Shown: positions 11,864 to 23,417 of the stretch, piece by piece
Layout: each line of letters starts with the position of its first letter
How positions within the stretch are numbered: position 1 is the first letter of the stretch
Source: Coix lacryma-jobi var. lacryma-jobi
Lineage: Eukaryota; Streptophyta; Magnoliopsida; Poales; Poaceae
Direction: 5' to 3'
DNA length: 64,000 nucleotides
Assembly: GCA_009763385.1 (NCBI GenBank)
Contig: CM019824.1
Location: 152,340,305-152,404,304 of the forward strand
Notes under the pieces: model-generated
What the model saw: the letters and a program-made list of their open reading frames with translations, nothing else
What the model was told of the DNA's origin: nothing
Databases searched by the model: none
Program-made: the position numbers and the translations under genes

Positions 11864-14800
11864 GTGAACTACAAGACCGGTGGATCACATTGGGTAATTG
11901 ATAGTGGTTGCACACAACACATGACCGGCGATCCCCGGATGTTCACCTCACTAGAAGAGAATGTCGATGACCAAGAAAAGATAACATTTGGTGACAACTC
12001 AAAGGGCAATGTCAAAGGATTGGGCAAAGTGGCTATCTCAAATGATCATACCATCTCCAATGTACTTCTTGTTGCATCCTTGAGCTTCAACTTGCTATCC
12101 GTTGGGCAACTCTGTGATCTTGGCTTTCAATGTTTGTTCACCGACAAAGAAGTGGTTGTGACCAAGAAAGATGATGCACAAGTGATCTTCAAAGGCTTTA
12201 GATACAACAATCTCTACTTAGTAGATTTCTCCTCCAAAGATGCCAACTTGAAGACATGTTTGTTCACTAAGCAATCACTTGGTTGGTTATGGCATAGAAG
12301 ATTGGCTCATGTGGGAATGAACACTCTCAACAAGCTATTGAAGAAGGATTTGGTTAGGGGCTTGAAGGATGTCAAATTTGAGAAGGACAAATTGTGTAGT
12401 GCATGTCAAGCCGGCAAGCAAGTTGCAAACACTCATCCAACCAAAGCCTTTGTATCAACATCAAGAGAGTTGGAGCTACTCCATATGGATCTATTTGGGC
12501 CAACAACATATGCAAGCTTGGGAGGAAATCTCTATTGCCTAGTGATTGTTGATGACTACTCTAGATACACTTGGGTATTCTTTCTTCATGATAAATCCGA
12601 AGCAACCCCTTCATTCAAGAAGTTTGCCAAGAGAGCTCAAAATGAATTTGATGTGAAAATCAAGAAGATTAGAAGTGACAACGGAAAGGAGTTTGACAAC
12701 ACCCATATTGAGGAATGTTGTGATGAAGTTGGGATCAAGCATGAAGTCTTCGCAACCTACACACCACAACAAAATGGGGTAGTTGAGAGGAAGAACCGGA
12801 CCTTAATCACCCTAGCAAGGACAATGCTAGACGAGAGTACTCTACACCAGAGAGATTTTGGGAGGAAGCAATCAACACCGCTTGCTATGCATCAAACCGG
12901 TTGTTCCCCCATCGTCTACTTGGCAAGACCCCCTATGAGCTACTCAACAACAAGAAGCCGGATGTGTCCTTCTTTAGAGTGTTTGGGTGCAAATGCTACA
13001 TCTACAAGAAGTGCCAACACCTAGGGAAGTTCCAACATCGATGTGATATTGGTTTTCTTGTTGGTTACTCATTGAAGTCAAAAGCATATCGAGTATTCAA
13101 CCATGCCACCGGGATGGTAGAAGAAACATATGATGTGGAATTCGATGAATCTAATGGCTCTCAAGGAGAGCATGAGAATCTTGATGATGTAGGTGATGAA
13201 CCATTGAGGGAAGCAATGAAGAACATGCCGGTTGGAGCCATCAAGCCTAAAGATGATGATGTGCAAGTCATTGACAAGCCATCCTCATCCAATGTACCAC
13301 TTGATGATGACAAAGATGGGAGGGATCCAAATGAAGATACTCATGTCTCCCATGATCAAATGGTGGTACAAGCTCAAGATGTTGGTGCTCTACAAGCGGC
13401 CCCTCAACTGGTTGATCGAAGGATTACTCCTCTACTACAAGCTCATCCTCAAGATCTCATCATAGGGAGTCCGACAAGGGGTGTAATGACTCGCTCTCAA
13501 AAACTTGCTTTATTTATGGAACATCACTCCTTTGTTTCTCTTGTTGAGCCTACCATTGTAGATGAAGCTCTAGGTGATCCGGATTGGGTGAATGCCATGC
13601 ATGAAGAACTAAACAACTTCACCCGCAACCAAGTTTGGACACTTGAAGAGCGACCAAAAGGCGCAAGAGTCATTGGAACAAAATGGGTGTTTAGGAACAA
13701 GCAAGATGATCAAGGCAAGGTTGTTAGAAACAAGGCAAGGCTAGTGGCAAAGGGGTTCTCTCAAGTTGAAGGTTTGGATTTTGGAGAGATCTTTGCACCG
13801 GTTGCAAGACTTGAAGCCATTCGTATCCTCCTTGCATATGCATCACATCATGACATTAAATTATATCAAATGGATGTGAAGAGTGCATTTTTAAATGGCT
13901 TCATAAATGAACTAGTCTATGTTGATCAACCTCCCGGGTTTGAAGACCCCAGATATCCTAATCATGTTTATAGGTTGTCCAAGGCGCTATATGGGCTCAA
14001 GCAAGCCCTAGAGCGTGGTACGAGCGCCTCCGGGACTTCCTCATTGAGAAGGGCTTCACCATTGGAAAGGTCAACACCACACTATTCACCAAGAAGCTTG
14101 ATGGAGAGATCTTCATTTGTCAAGTCTACGTTGATGACATCATCTTCGGGTCAACAAATGAAGCCTATTGCAAGGAATTTGGTGACTTGATGTCGAAGGA
14201 GTTCGAAATGTCCATGATTGGCGAGCTCACATTCTTCCTAGGCTTCCAAGTCAAGCAATTGAAGGAGGGGACTTTTATATCTCAAGAGAAGTACACAAAA
14301 GACCTCCTCAAGCGCTTCAACATGGATGATTGCAAGCCTATCAAGACTCCAATGCCAACAAACGGACATCTCGACCTAGATGTGGGAGGTAACCCGATTG
14401 ATCAAGCTCTCTACCGTTCTATGATTGGTAGCTTGTTATATTTGACCGCATCTAGGCCCGACATCATGTTTAGTGTGTGCATGTGTGCTCGCTTTCAAGC
14501 CGACCCTAGGGAATCACATCTCATAGCGGTGAAGAGAATCCTTAGGTACCTAAAGCACACCCCAAGCTTTGGCCTTTCGTATCCCAAAGGAGCTAACTTC
14601 CAACTCGTTGGGTATTCCAATTCGGATTACGCGGGTTGCAAAGTAGATAGAAAAAGCACATCCGGAGGGTGCCATTTGCTTGGGAGATCACTAGTGTCAT
14701 GGAGTTCAAAGAAGCAAAATAGTGTGGCCTTGTCTACCGCCGAGGCGGAATACATAGCCGCGGGAGCTTGTTGTGCACAAATCCTTTACATGAAACAAAC

Positions 14801-15086
14801 CCTTTTAGACTATGGTGTAATCCTAGAAAGGGTACCTTTGTTGTGTGACAATGAGAGCGCAGTTAAGCTTGCTAACAACCCGGTTCAACACTCTCGCACA
14901 AAGCACATAGATATTCGCCATCACTTTTTTAGAGATCATGTTTCCAAGAAAGACATATCCTTGGAGGGAGTTAGGACCGAAGATCAATTGGCGGATATCT
15001 TCACAAAACCCCTAGATGAAAACACCCTTTGTAGATTGCGAAGTGAGCTTAATGTGCTTGATCTAAGTAACTTTGTCAAAAGGTGA
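11864..15086 (+). pseudogene. Sirevirus pol (protease, integrase, reverse transcriptase, RNase H), two frameshifts
   Basis: Domains come in Copia order. The protease is at the start (WVIDSGCTQHMTGD). Next is the integrase zinc-binding region (WHRRLAHVGM ... CSACQAGK) and the integrase core (HMDLFGP, VDDYSRYTWVFF, SDNGKEF, TPQQNGVVERKNRT). The RT follows (EEL start near 13600, ARLVAKGFSQVEGLDF, YVDD at 14127-14138) and RNase H closes (SRTKHIDIRHHFFRDHV). Reading shifts frame near 12836, where two extra bases (AG repeat) sit in the integrase, and near 14006, where one base is missing just before the RT centre. The copy therefore cannot make full-length Pol. The frame opens without a standard ATG, right after a TAG and a TTTCTTATGTGTGTAG tract that resembles a splice acceptor. 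How Pol is expressed relative to Gag is not settled by the sequence. Confidence 0.92.
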
Positions 15087-15578
15087 AAGGGGGTTGTCTT
15101 TGCATTGCATTGTATCATATGCCATGTTTAAATTCCGCTATGCACATAGGCTTGTCAGATGTGGTTAAGATAACCGCCCTAAAAAGCGTGTGAAGAAGCT
15201 TACCCATGAGCAAACTTGACAAGCAACCTAGATTCAAATTTCGTATTGCATTGCATATGCATGATTGTTGCTTTGTCGTTCCTTTTCGGTTATGCCTTGA
15301 GCAACCGCTGTGTTCGTCCACCGCTAGGGGGAGCATTTGAGGCTCCTAATGGTTGAGTCCCCTAGTTTTGGTGGCCACATGTTGTCTCCTCGAGGTTTTA
15401 TTGCCTATTTTATCTAGAAAACTAAATTAGCCTATGGCAAAATATTTGAAAATTTTGAGGGTTTGAGAGAGGTCACTCCTCTAGGTTCCAACTGGTGTTT
15501 ATTTGCGTCTTATTTGAGTTGGAACTTGGTTGGGAGAAGTCAGTGCGAAAAATTGAGTCAAAACAGGGGTTTCCCTGT
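15087..15578 (+). other. Post-pol spacer with polypurine-like tracts
   Basis: Non-coding. It contains GTGAAAGGGGGTTG right at the pol end and CTAGGGGGAGCA near 15326. Both resemble the element's real polypurine tract. Repeated PPT-like tracts are known in Sireviruses. Confidence 0.55.
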
Positions 15579-15842
15579 GACCGGACGCTGCGACCGGACT
15601 CACCAGGTGCGTCCGGACAGTGCAATTCGCGCGCAGGATGAACAGTGTCATCGGCGCGTCCGGTCATGAGTACGCGGGTGCGTCCGGTCGATGGTCGAAA
15701 TCTGATCGGACGCTGGTTGCGTCCGGTCGTTCTTGACAAGACACGTCCGATCGCGTCAAGTGCGTTTCTGGAGCTCTCTGTTGTTGACCGGACGCTGGGT
15801 GCCGTGAGTCCGGTCGTTTCGAGGAGTGCGTCCGGTCGCAAC
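15579..15842 (+). promoter_or_regulatory. Internal CCGGACGC palindrome array upstream of the env-like gene
   Basis: About ten copies of GACCGGAC / GTCCGGTC-type half sites lie in about 260 bp, matching the motif of the LTR U3 array but located in the middle of the element. The flanks are not LTR sequence, so this is not a stray LTR. I infer a second cis-regulatory region, possibly an internal promoter for the env-like gene. No clear TATA box follows. Confidence 0.55.
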
Positions 15843-16670
15843 TTAATCGGCGCAATAATCTTATCTGACCGACACGTGGGCCTCCCCTTTCTTGTCTTCT
15901 TTCTTTCGCCGCGCCCGAAGCCGCCGCCTCCTAACCCTAAGCCAGCGCCGCCGCTCCGACCGCCGTGCTTACGCCCGCGCCAAAAGCCGCCGCGCCCGCT
16001 TGCGCCGCAGCGCCCGCGCCGCTCCGCCCCCGCCCAGCCCGTGCCCTCGCCGGAGTTCCTCGCCGGTGCCCGTGACGACCTCACCTCCTCGCTTGAGCTT
16101 GTCCCTGTGCCTCTCTCCTATCCGGCGACCTTCTTTCCGGCTCGATTCCCCGCGACAGTAAGCTCTCCACCTCTTTCCATCCTCTATGCATGCCCAGTGC
16201 TCGACGAAATGCCTCAACCATAGTTCTTGCCTAGCTAACTGCGTTTTGGCCCTGTTTCTCGCGCAGATCCTTCCGCCGAGACGTCTCTGTGCCCGAACGT
16301 GTCGGTCCCTTCTCCTCACTTCATCGGTTTATCACGTCTCGTCAGGTAGCAAAGTCATGCCTCGTATCTCTCTTTCCTTTTGCTTTGCTTCCGATATGTT
16401 TCTCATCTCTAGATTATATGCTTATATATATACCTATCTCTCTATTGTAGCGAGTCGGGACCGTGTCAGTGAGCTCAGTCATAGTGTCAGCTTAATCCGG
16501 GGCCAAGCTCGCGGATACGGAACGAGGCCAAGCCTCTGAGGTTCAGTCCAGTCCTCTGGTTTGCTTGACAGTGGTACTCAGTGGCAGCAGGTCTCGTCAG
16601 TGACAGTGGTTCTCAGAGGCAGTTGGTCTTGTCCGTGGCAGTTAGTGGCAGTGGTTCTGTTCTTGTAGCG
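15843..16670 (+). other. GC-rich, CT-rich leader with possible introns before the env-like gene
   Basis: The text looks like a plant 5' UTR (TTTCTTGTCTTC then CCGCC-rich, AACCCTAAGCC). Possible splice sites: donor ACA/GTAAGC at 16158, acceptor GCGCAG ending at 16266, donor CAG/GTAGC at 16346, acceptor TTCTTGTAG ending at 16668, two bases before the ATG at 16671. These are read by eye and need transcript support. Confidence 0.4.
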
Positions 16671-19332
16671 ATGGCTCGCTGCAAGAACGTCGGCGGAGGT
16701 CCCGGGGCAGATCCTCCTCCCCCTCGCCCTCCTTCTGGTGGCAAGGGGAAGGGGCCGCAGAAGCTTGTGTCCAGGAAGCGCAAGCGTCTCGACCGCGACT
16801 CAGAGATGGCACTAGCAGCAGCTCGAGCAGCTGAGAGGGCCGAGCAGGGTGGTCAGGCAGGAGGTCTTCGTATTCGAGACCCGGCTTCAGCTCAGGGCAG
16901 TCAGGGCAGTGGACAGCAGAGTGGTCGACTGGTTCGTGACCTGCTCACAGAGCAGCAGGTGCAGGCCCTGCTTCAGACAGAGGGCGGAGCTGTCTGGGTT
17001 CACGGTGTGCAGTATTCTGTTGACGACCCCGCTGAGGTCCTCCCGCTAGACTTTCAGTTTCCGTCAGAGGCAGCCTCAGCCCTAGCAGCAGCTACAGTAG
17101 GTGGGTCCGCTCCAGAGCCCAGCACCACTACAGAGACCCAGGCAGAGGGTCAGACAGAGGAGCAGCCAGCTCAGCAGCCTGTCCGCCGGTCCACCCGTAC
17201 TCGCACTCAGGTGTCTCCTAGACCTGAGGGGCAGAGGCGGGGTGGTCGACCCCCTCCGAGGCCACAGGGACCCCCACCTGTGGAGCACTTGGACCTGCGG
17301 GCTGCGACAGCACGTTAGGTGCAAGCTTTGCGTCTGATCCCATACGAGGAGTGGTTCCCAGCCGCTAGGCACCCTCAGGCCTCCGAGGGCTTCTACACAG
17401 TGATCCAGGAGGATTTCTACAGAGCATATGTCAACAACGGCGTTCATATTCGACCCCATAGAGTTTGCCCGCTGGAGACGATAGTTGCAGTTGCTGGGGA
17501 GGCCATCCATCCTATGCTATCATATCTACCTGGATTAGCAGATCTTCTTGGACGGAGTGGTCAGTACGTTGAGGACTGGGTGCGTTAGTTCTACGCGTCC
17601 CTGTGGATCTCCCCGAACCACCGGTTCCTCCACTTTGCCTTCAGGGGGAGGTCCTACAGGCTCTACAGCTCCCGTGCCAGAGAGTACCTTGGTCTGACTG
17701 CCTATGCGACCAGGGTCCACACCGTGTGCTATGGAGACACCGAGCCACCTCGACGACCATACACAGGAGAGATTCCACCAGCAGACCTAGTCCGTGCCTG
17801 TTTCCGGGAGCCGTTCGGCGAGGGGTCTAGCCGGCGTCCTCGTGACTTGACCCCGACGGCCCGTCTCGTGAACGAGGTCATGAGGCGTACTCTTCTGCCC
17901 CGGACAGGCTACAGAGAGGGATTGACTCGGATTCAGATTTGGCTTGTTCACCATTTGGTCTCTCAGCTCGAGTTCGACATTTGGGATGTTATTATTTCTG
18001 AGATGGAGGACACACTGGCAGAGGGCTTCAAGGGTCACCGACAGCTTCCTTATGCTCATCTGATCTGTTTCATTTTGAGGCGGATGATTCCGGCCCTGCT
18101 TCTAGAGCTTCTCCAGTCCCCGACGGAGTTCCCCGTGTACGACACTTGCCAGATTGCCGGGGATCGTCCAGACACTCGTCCCAGGGGTCAGCGCCAGAGG
18201 CCGGTTGTCACAGAGACAGAGGCACAACAGGACGAGACTGTCCGTCAGTTGGCAGAGGCTGAGCTCGCAGCGCTTGAGGCAGAGGGAGAGGACCCTGACC
18301 TGGAGGTTCGGTCTGACAGCACCGACGATGACTACGTTCCTCTTCCGAGGATGCGTCCACCGGCAGCTCACGACTCAGAAGCCTCCTCCTCGCGCATGGC
18401 CGACTCCGATCCAGCACTCTTGGCTATTCTCTCTAGGATGGAGCAGCAACAGTCCAGACTGTCTGAGGAGGTTCAGCGTCAGGCTGAGGAGCAGCGACGA
18501 CAGGCACAGGAGCAGGCCAGACTTGTAGAGGCTCAGGCAGTGGCCGCAGCACAGGCTCAGGAGCGCCAGGACGCTCTCTGGCGGCAGATGATTCAGCTCC
18601 AGACACAGACTCTTGCCTTCATGGAGAGGATGGCCGCTCTTCCTCAGTTACCACAGCCACCTCAGTTCCAGCTGCAGCAGCCCGGACCGTCGACCTCTTA
18701 CTTCACGTTAGTTCCTTCGTCGACGGTCTCGCCCTTTCCGCAGTACCCGCAGTGGTTCTCCTCACCTCTGCCAGGGCAGCAGCCAGGGTTCACGCCGATT
18801 CACTCAGGCTTCACTCCTACTCAGACAGAGTTGGTTCTAGTGACCCCGAGGAGTTTGGAGGCTTCTTTCAGCGAGCTCACCGGCTACCTACCCCGCCAGC
18901 GTTTCAGTTGCCGGTGACCTCAGCTCCAGCCCTGCTCCCGCTACTGGTACTACAGAGACACTCCCCTCCTCAGTAGCGTCATCCGAGCCACCGGTCTCTC
19001 AGAGTCAGACTCTACCTGTCAGTTCAGCACCTGAGGCTTCGACGACTGTGTCAGTGGCAGCGACCAAGCCAGTGGACCCTCTTCCAGAGATAGAGCATCC
19101 AGAGACAGAGCCTCAGTAGCCAGAGCTTCCACAACCAGAGCTTCCAGCGCCGGAGGCCGCTCCCGAGTCAGCTGAGCAGACCCCGACTGCTTCACCTCCA
19201 CGTCCAGTGTCCGAGGGTCAGCCAGCTCACAGTTCGTCGTCCGATGAGGAGGCCTACCTTGCTCAGTTTGAGACTCTTCCGCGCACCTCGTCGCCCGACT
19301 CGTCTGCTCCCATCCCGCCTTCCGACCCTTAG
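16671..19332 (+). pseudogene. Sirevirus env-like gene, three TAG stops and one frameshift
   Basis: The likely start is ATG 16671 (MARCKNVGGGPGAD), just after a possible splice acceptor. The reading continues to TAG 19330-19332, interrupted by TAG at 17316, 17586 and 19117 and by a +1 shift near 18890-18917. The N-terminal part is basic and glutamine/serine-rich. The middle (about 17320-18150) has a folded-looking segment (SYRLYSSRAREYLGL, then IQIWLVHHLVSQLEFDIWDVI) like the plant retroelement env-like/transposon-protein family. Next are an acidic stretch and a strong coiled coil (QQQSRLSEEVQRQAEEQRRQ), then a proline/glutamine/serine-rich tail. I see no convincing signal peptide or fusion peptide. 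The env role is a family name, not shown here. Codon use is much more GC-rich than gag and pol. Confidence 0.75.
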
Positions 19333-19740
19333 GTTTTTGTCCTTGATGCCAAAGGGGGTGAGAGCGTATGTTAGACATAGGGGGAGCCTGTGAGAGGGTT
19401 TCAGTTCTTTTGTGTGATCTTGCACTCATATGCATACATGTTTATCTTTTGACTCTTGTACGATATGTGTATGTCTTTTGGTTGTGACATGTTATGCTAC
19501 ACTTGTTATATACTCCATGTCACTTGTTTACGCTCATTTACTTTGCTTCCGCACTTATACTCCGATAAATGAGCTTGTTCATAAGTACTTGTGTTAATTC
19601 TTATATGTTGAGTACTTATGTGGACTTGGTTTGTATAAGCATGCCTAACCCCTTTTTGATCTTATTGTCACATGCTTATACGAACCAAGATATTGAAAAC
19701 CTCACCTCTCTTTCAAACATAGAGGTTGTCATCAATCACC
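19333..19740 (+). other. Sirevirus 3' untranslated region with extra polypurine-like tracts
   Basis: AT-rich non-coding DNA between the env-like gene and the PPT. It contains GCCAAAGGGGGTGAGAG near 19350 and CATAGGGGGAGCC near 19376, both resembling the final PPT. Confidence 0.55.
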
Positions 19741-19754
19741 AAAAAGGGGGAGAT
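19741..19754 (+). other. Polypurine tract of the Sirevirus
   Basis: AAAAAGGGGGAGAT directly abuts the 3' LTR start TGTGAG, the position needed for plus-strand DNA priming. Confidence 0.85.
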
Positions 19755-22672
19755 TGTGAGCATCTAGGCCCCCAGTGGGTTTCGGTGATTGGATGACAAC
19801 GGTAAATTACTATGACTAACGTGTGTTTTGCAGAAACAGTTTGAGTTAGGTCATGGTAATGATGATCGTGAGGGCACTATGGTATTCATGCCCCCTTATT
19901 GATGGAATTCGTTCGGTTTTCAAAGGATGGACGACGAAGACGGTGATAGGCTAGTTCTAAGTGTCATTTGGTGTGTTGACGCTGGTTATCTATCAAAATT
20001 AAAGGATAAATAAATATGAAAAGGGCATGAATTCAATCACCAACAAAGGTTTAGGGTTTTAATTGACAATATTCCACGAGTTTTGGTGAATTGTGATTCT
20101 GCAGGGACTAAACCAGGAAACCAGGACTGATTGCTTCCCCTAGAAGGAATCCGACGCGAGATAACGCAATCGCCAAGTCAGGAATATTCCAGAAGGTTCT
20201 AGAGGACACCAGAGGACACCACGAGGCGGGGCACCGTGAGAGGCCGCCAGGTGGGACCGGTCGGTCCCACCATGAGACCGACCGGTCTCCCCCCGGGCCC
20301 GCTGGCTTCCGTCTTCTGCAAGCTTCCTCCACCGACCTCTAGGATGCATCTTAGCCGTACCTTAAGTCGGTTTGATCCAACGGCCGCGGTTGATCCCTCA
20401 TGGCTATATAAGCAGCCCCAGACCCCCCTCTCCAGGCATCTCCCTCTTCATTATTCATCTCCACATCAGAAACTAGGGTTCCAATGTAGAAGTAGAGGTC
20501 CCTCTAGATGAATCTCTTCTAGTTCATCTAGAATTAGATCTAGTTCATCTAGTTGTAATCAAAAGCCAGCTATCAAGTAGAAGACTAGATACCCCTCTAG
20601 TAGGATTAGAACCTAGTCTTATTCTAGAACTAGAAGAGAGAGAGAGAGAGGAAGAGATCAAGGAGGAGCTCCGGCCTATCGGATCAACTTCTTCATCTTG
20701 TACCTATGGATTCAAGTTCTTCATCGACTTGCTTCAACGATTGTTTCGGTAATCAACGTCTATATTTAAGTTTGAGCCATTGTTCTTATTATTCTTAAGG
20801 TTTATGACTCTCTTTTGAGTACTCTAATTCTAGTCGCTCTAGAGTTAGAGTAGTTGGATAGTGTAAGCGTGGTGCTTATACTTGATAGCTCATATTTGCC
20901 TCCTATAACGCCAGTAGTGGTGGTAGTTCGCAAGGGTGACTCTTATAGCCTTGTTGATTCTTCTATAGTCCACTTACCCGTGTGTGGCTCGGTAGGATTA
21001 TACATTTGCATAAAAGACTCATACTCTGTTTGTGACCTTTTATGACAACTTCCCTAATAAGAATAATATAAACATATCACTCTTAAGTTGGATATAGATA
21101 ACCTTAGTGATCCCCTCTATACTTTTAGCTTCTCCGTCCTTGTTAGTTACTCAGGGGTTATACACTTGAGACTCATCGCTATCCGTTCCTTTGGGTTCGA
21201 TATTAAAACTGGGTTACTCCGGTGAAGTGCTACATCGGTAGATTTTATCTGTGCGCTTGCGGATAAAGTAGAGTGTGCATTAATTTATACCAACAAGCAT
21301 TTCTGGCGCCGTTGCCGGGGATAGAGTTTATCTCTACTCTTGGTAGCGACGTTAGTAAGTGTCAACATGGTGTTGAAGGACACTTAGAGTAGCATAGGTC
21401 TTTGTTTTATCTTTGGTCGTACTATTAAGAGGGGTTTGAATGGGTAGCTTGACCTAGGTGAGACTTTTGAGTTAGGTGTGGTGCACACTTGTTAACCAAA
21501 GCCCTAGGTAGCTTAGAAAGGTCCCTAAGATCATAAGGAAGAAAGTTCGTGAAGGGAGCGTCGCAAACCGAAGTCGTTTTGGACTTCTATCTGCGACCGG
21601 ACGCTCAAACCGTAGTGATCGGACGCTGGGGCATGCGTCCGGTCAGTGTGCTGGCTGAAGGGCAAGTCTGGTTGCGACCGGACTCACCCTCAGCAATCGA
21701 TCGGACGCACCAGGGGGTGAGTCCGGTCGCGTCCAGAGAGGTTCTAGAGAGCAAAATTGATGATCGGACGCGTCCGGTCAATGGTGATCGAACGCATGCG
21801 TGCGTCCGGTCAACACTTCGTACAGGTGTCAGGCCTAACGTCACGTAGCCGTTAGGCACTGACCGGACGCGTCCGGTCACCCCAACAGGTGCGTCCGGTC
21901 AGTGCATAACTGGCTGGACTTACCCCTTCGTGCATGTTTCGAGTTGGGGGGTATAAATATGCCTCCCCCTCATTCATGCTGACTCTCTTGCTCATTTGAA
22001 AGATTGCCAAACACATTGTGATTGCAAGTGAGTGCAAGAGGCCTAGTGAGGTTGAGAGATTTGATAATTGAGTGATCAAACACCTCATTAGTGAGTAGAG
22101 AGTAGCAAGTGTGCATCCACCCATCTCATTAGCCTTGCGTTGGTCAAGTGAGAGTTCTTGCTTGTTACTCTTGGTGATCGACATCACCTAGATGGCTTGG
22201 TGGTGATCGGAGAGCTTGGTGATCATCCGGAGGCATTGTGGATGACCCAAGCCGTGTTGTGACCGGTAGCAAGCGATTCACCGGGCCGGAGTGGCGAAGA
22301 ATCAGCTCGTAGTGAGCACTTGATCCTTGCGCGGATCAAGGGGGAGCGATACCCTTGCGCGGGTGCTCCAACGAGGACTAGGGGGGTGTGCCGACACCTC
22401 GATACCTCGGCAAAAAGATCGTCGTGTCATCTCTACTCTCTTTACTACGCATTTACCTTTGAGCAATTCAATTCCGCATTTACTTGTTGTTCATTCAAAT
22501 TGAATTGCCATGCTAGAGTAGAAATGGTTTAGCAATTGTCTTTTGTGCGGTTGGTTCTTGTCTTTCACACTTCTAGGCACTAGGGGGTCAATTGGGCTTG
22601 ATAGGTTTTAATTCTTGCAAAAGTTTTAGAAAAGCCCAATTCACCCCCCTCTTGGGCATCTTGATCCTTTCA
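19755..22672 (+). repeat. Sirevirus 3' LTR, interrupted by a solo LTR
   Basis: It repeats 7878-9397 almost exactly. Without the insertion at 19974-21367 and its TSD copy it is about 1519 bp. It ends CCTTTCA, followed by GCAAC. Confidence 0.95.
19974..21367 (+). mobile_element. Athila-type solo LTR inside the Sirevirus 3' LTR
   Basis: A 1394-bp segment starts TGTTGACGC and ends GTCAACA. It is flanked by TGGTG duplications (19969-19973 and 21368-21372), which fixes both ends. It is the same family as the LTR at 57636-59030. TATATAA lies at 20405-20411. A perfect tRNA-Asp PBS sequence, TGGCGCCGTTGCCGGGGA, lies within the LTR at 21304-21321, 46 bp before its end. No internal region remains, so it arose by LTR recombination after insertion. 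Confidence 0.92.
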
Positions 22673-23409
22673 GCAACTATGGTTTTGCTAGGTGTGTTGC
22701 TATCTCTACCGCAAAAGAACTATGCAACCTAGGTTCCAATCCTATCAACTAGCCTATCAACTAAGCTAGGAAAGGTAAAGTACATAATTAAGGTAGCAAG
22801 ATAAATACGGAAGCTAAAGAGCAAGGTAGAGATGCAAACTCCCGTCGATGACTCCAGTATTTTTACCGAGGTAACGAGAAGCACGCAAGCTCCCCTAGTC
22901 CTCGTTAGAGCCCCTCGCAAGAAATCCCTCGCAAGGGCCAAGCTCCCGGTCGGGTCACTCCGTGGATAGCTCCGGTTCTTCCCCACGCGCAAATGGGTCT
23001 CCGGTTAAGCCACTCGTGGCAAAGCCTCTGCTGGATGCTCCCCGCCATCTCCACTATCAAGCTTCCGGCCGACATGCCGTGGGCCTTGTTCCCTTCGGTA
23101 CGCGGTGGTGGCCACACCACAAACGCGGTTGGTGTGGTCTCGCAAGACTACAAGCCCTTCTGATGTACAACAATGGTGCACGCAAGCACCGAGTAACAAG
23201 AGGTATACAAACCTCACTAAACACTAGGCCTAAACCTAGAGCAAGCGCATGAGCGGTGGTCTAACTAGCCTAAGCACTTTGCAAAGCATCTACACTAATC
23301 ACCATGTGAATCACTAAGCACTATGCATATGGAGGCACTAATATGGTGTAACAACACTCTTGGTATGTTTCCTCACTCCTCCACACCTCTTTTGACCGGT
23401 TAGAGGTGG

Positions 23410-23417
23410 TATATATA
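23410..23417 (-). promoter_or_regulatory. TATA box of the minus-strand solo LTR
   Basis: TATATATA lies on the minus strand of the solo LTR, downstream (in LTR direction) of the spaced GTCCGATGC-type motifs. This is where a U3 promoter is expected. Confidence 0.6.

Larger units (their letters stand above)
7878..22672 (+). mobile_element. Near full-length Sirevirus (Ty1/Copia) retrotransposon, about 14.8 kb
   Basis: Order seen: 5' LTR (7878-9397), tRNA-Met-type PBS, gag, pol, a non-coding region with a palindrome array, env-like gene, polypurine tract (19741-19754) and 3' LTR (19755-22672, itself carrying a 1.4-kb solo LTR). A 5-bp duplication GCAAC lies at 7873-7877 and 22673-22677. LTRs start TGTGAGCATC and end CCTTTCA. 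The two LTRs differ by only about a dozen to fifteen small changes by eye over 1.5 kb, which points to a recent insertion. Stops and frameshifts in gag, pol and the env-like gene mean this copy is not autonomous. Two gag zinc knuckles, the env-like gene and CCGGACGC palindromes are Sirevirus hallmarks. Confidence 0.93.

Noticed and set aside
15473..16223. Opposing frames of about 190-200 codons between pol and the env-like gene
   Set aside because: They translate the palindrome array and the GC-rich leader; no conserved domain, and both strands are open equally.
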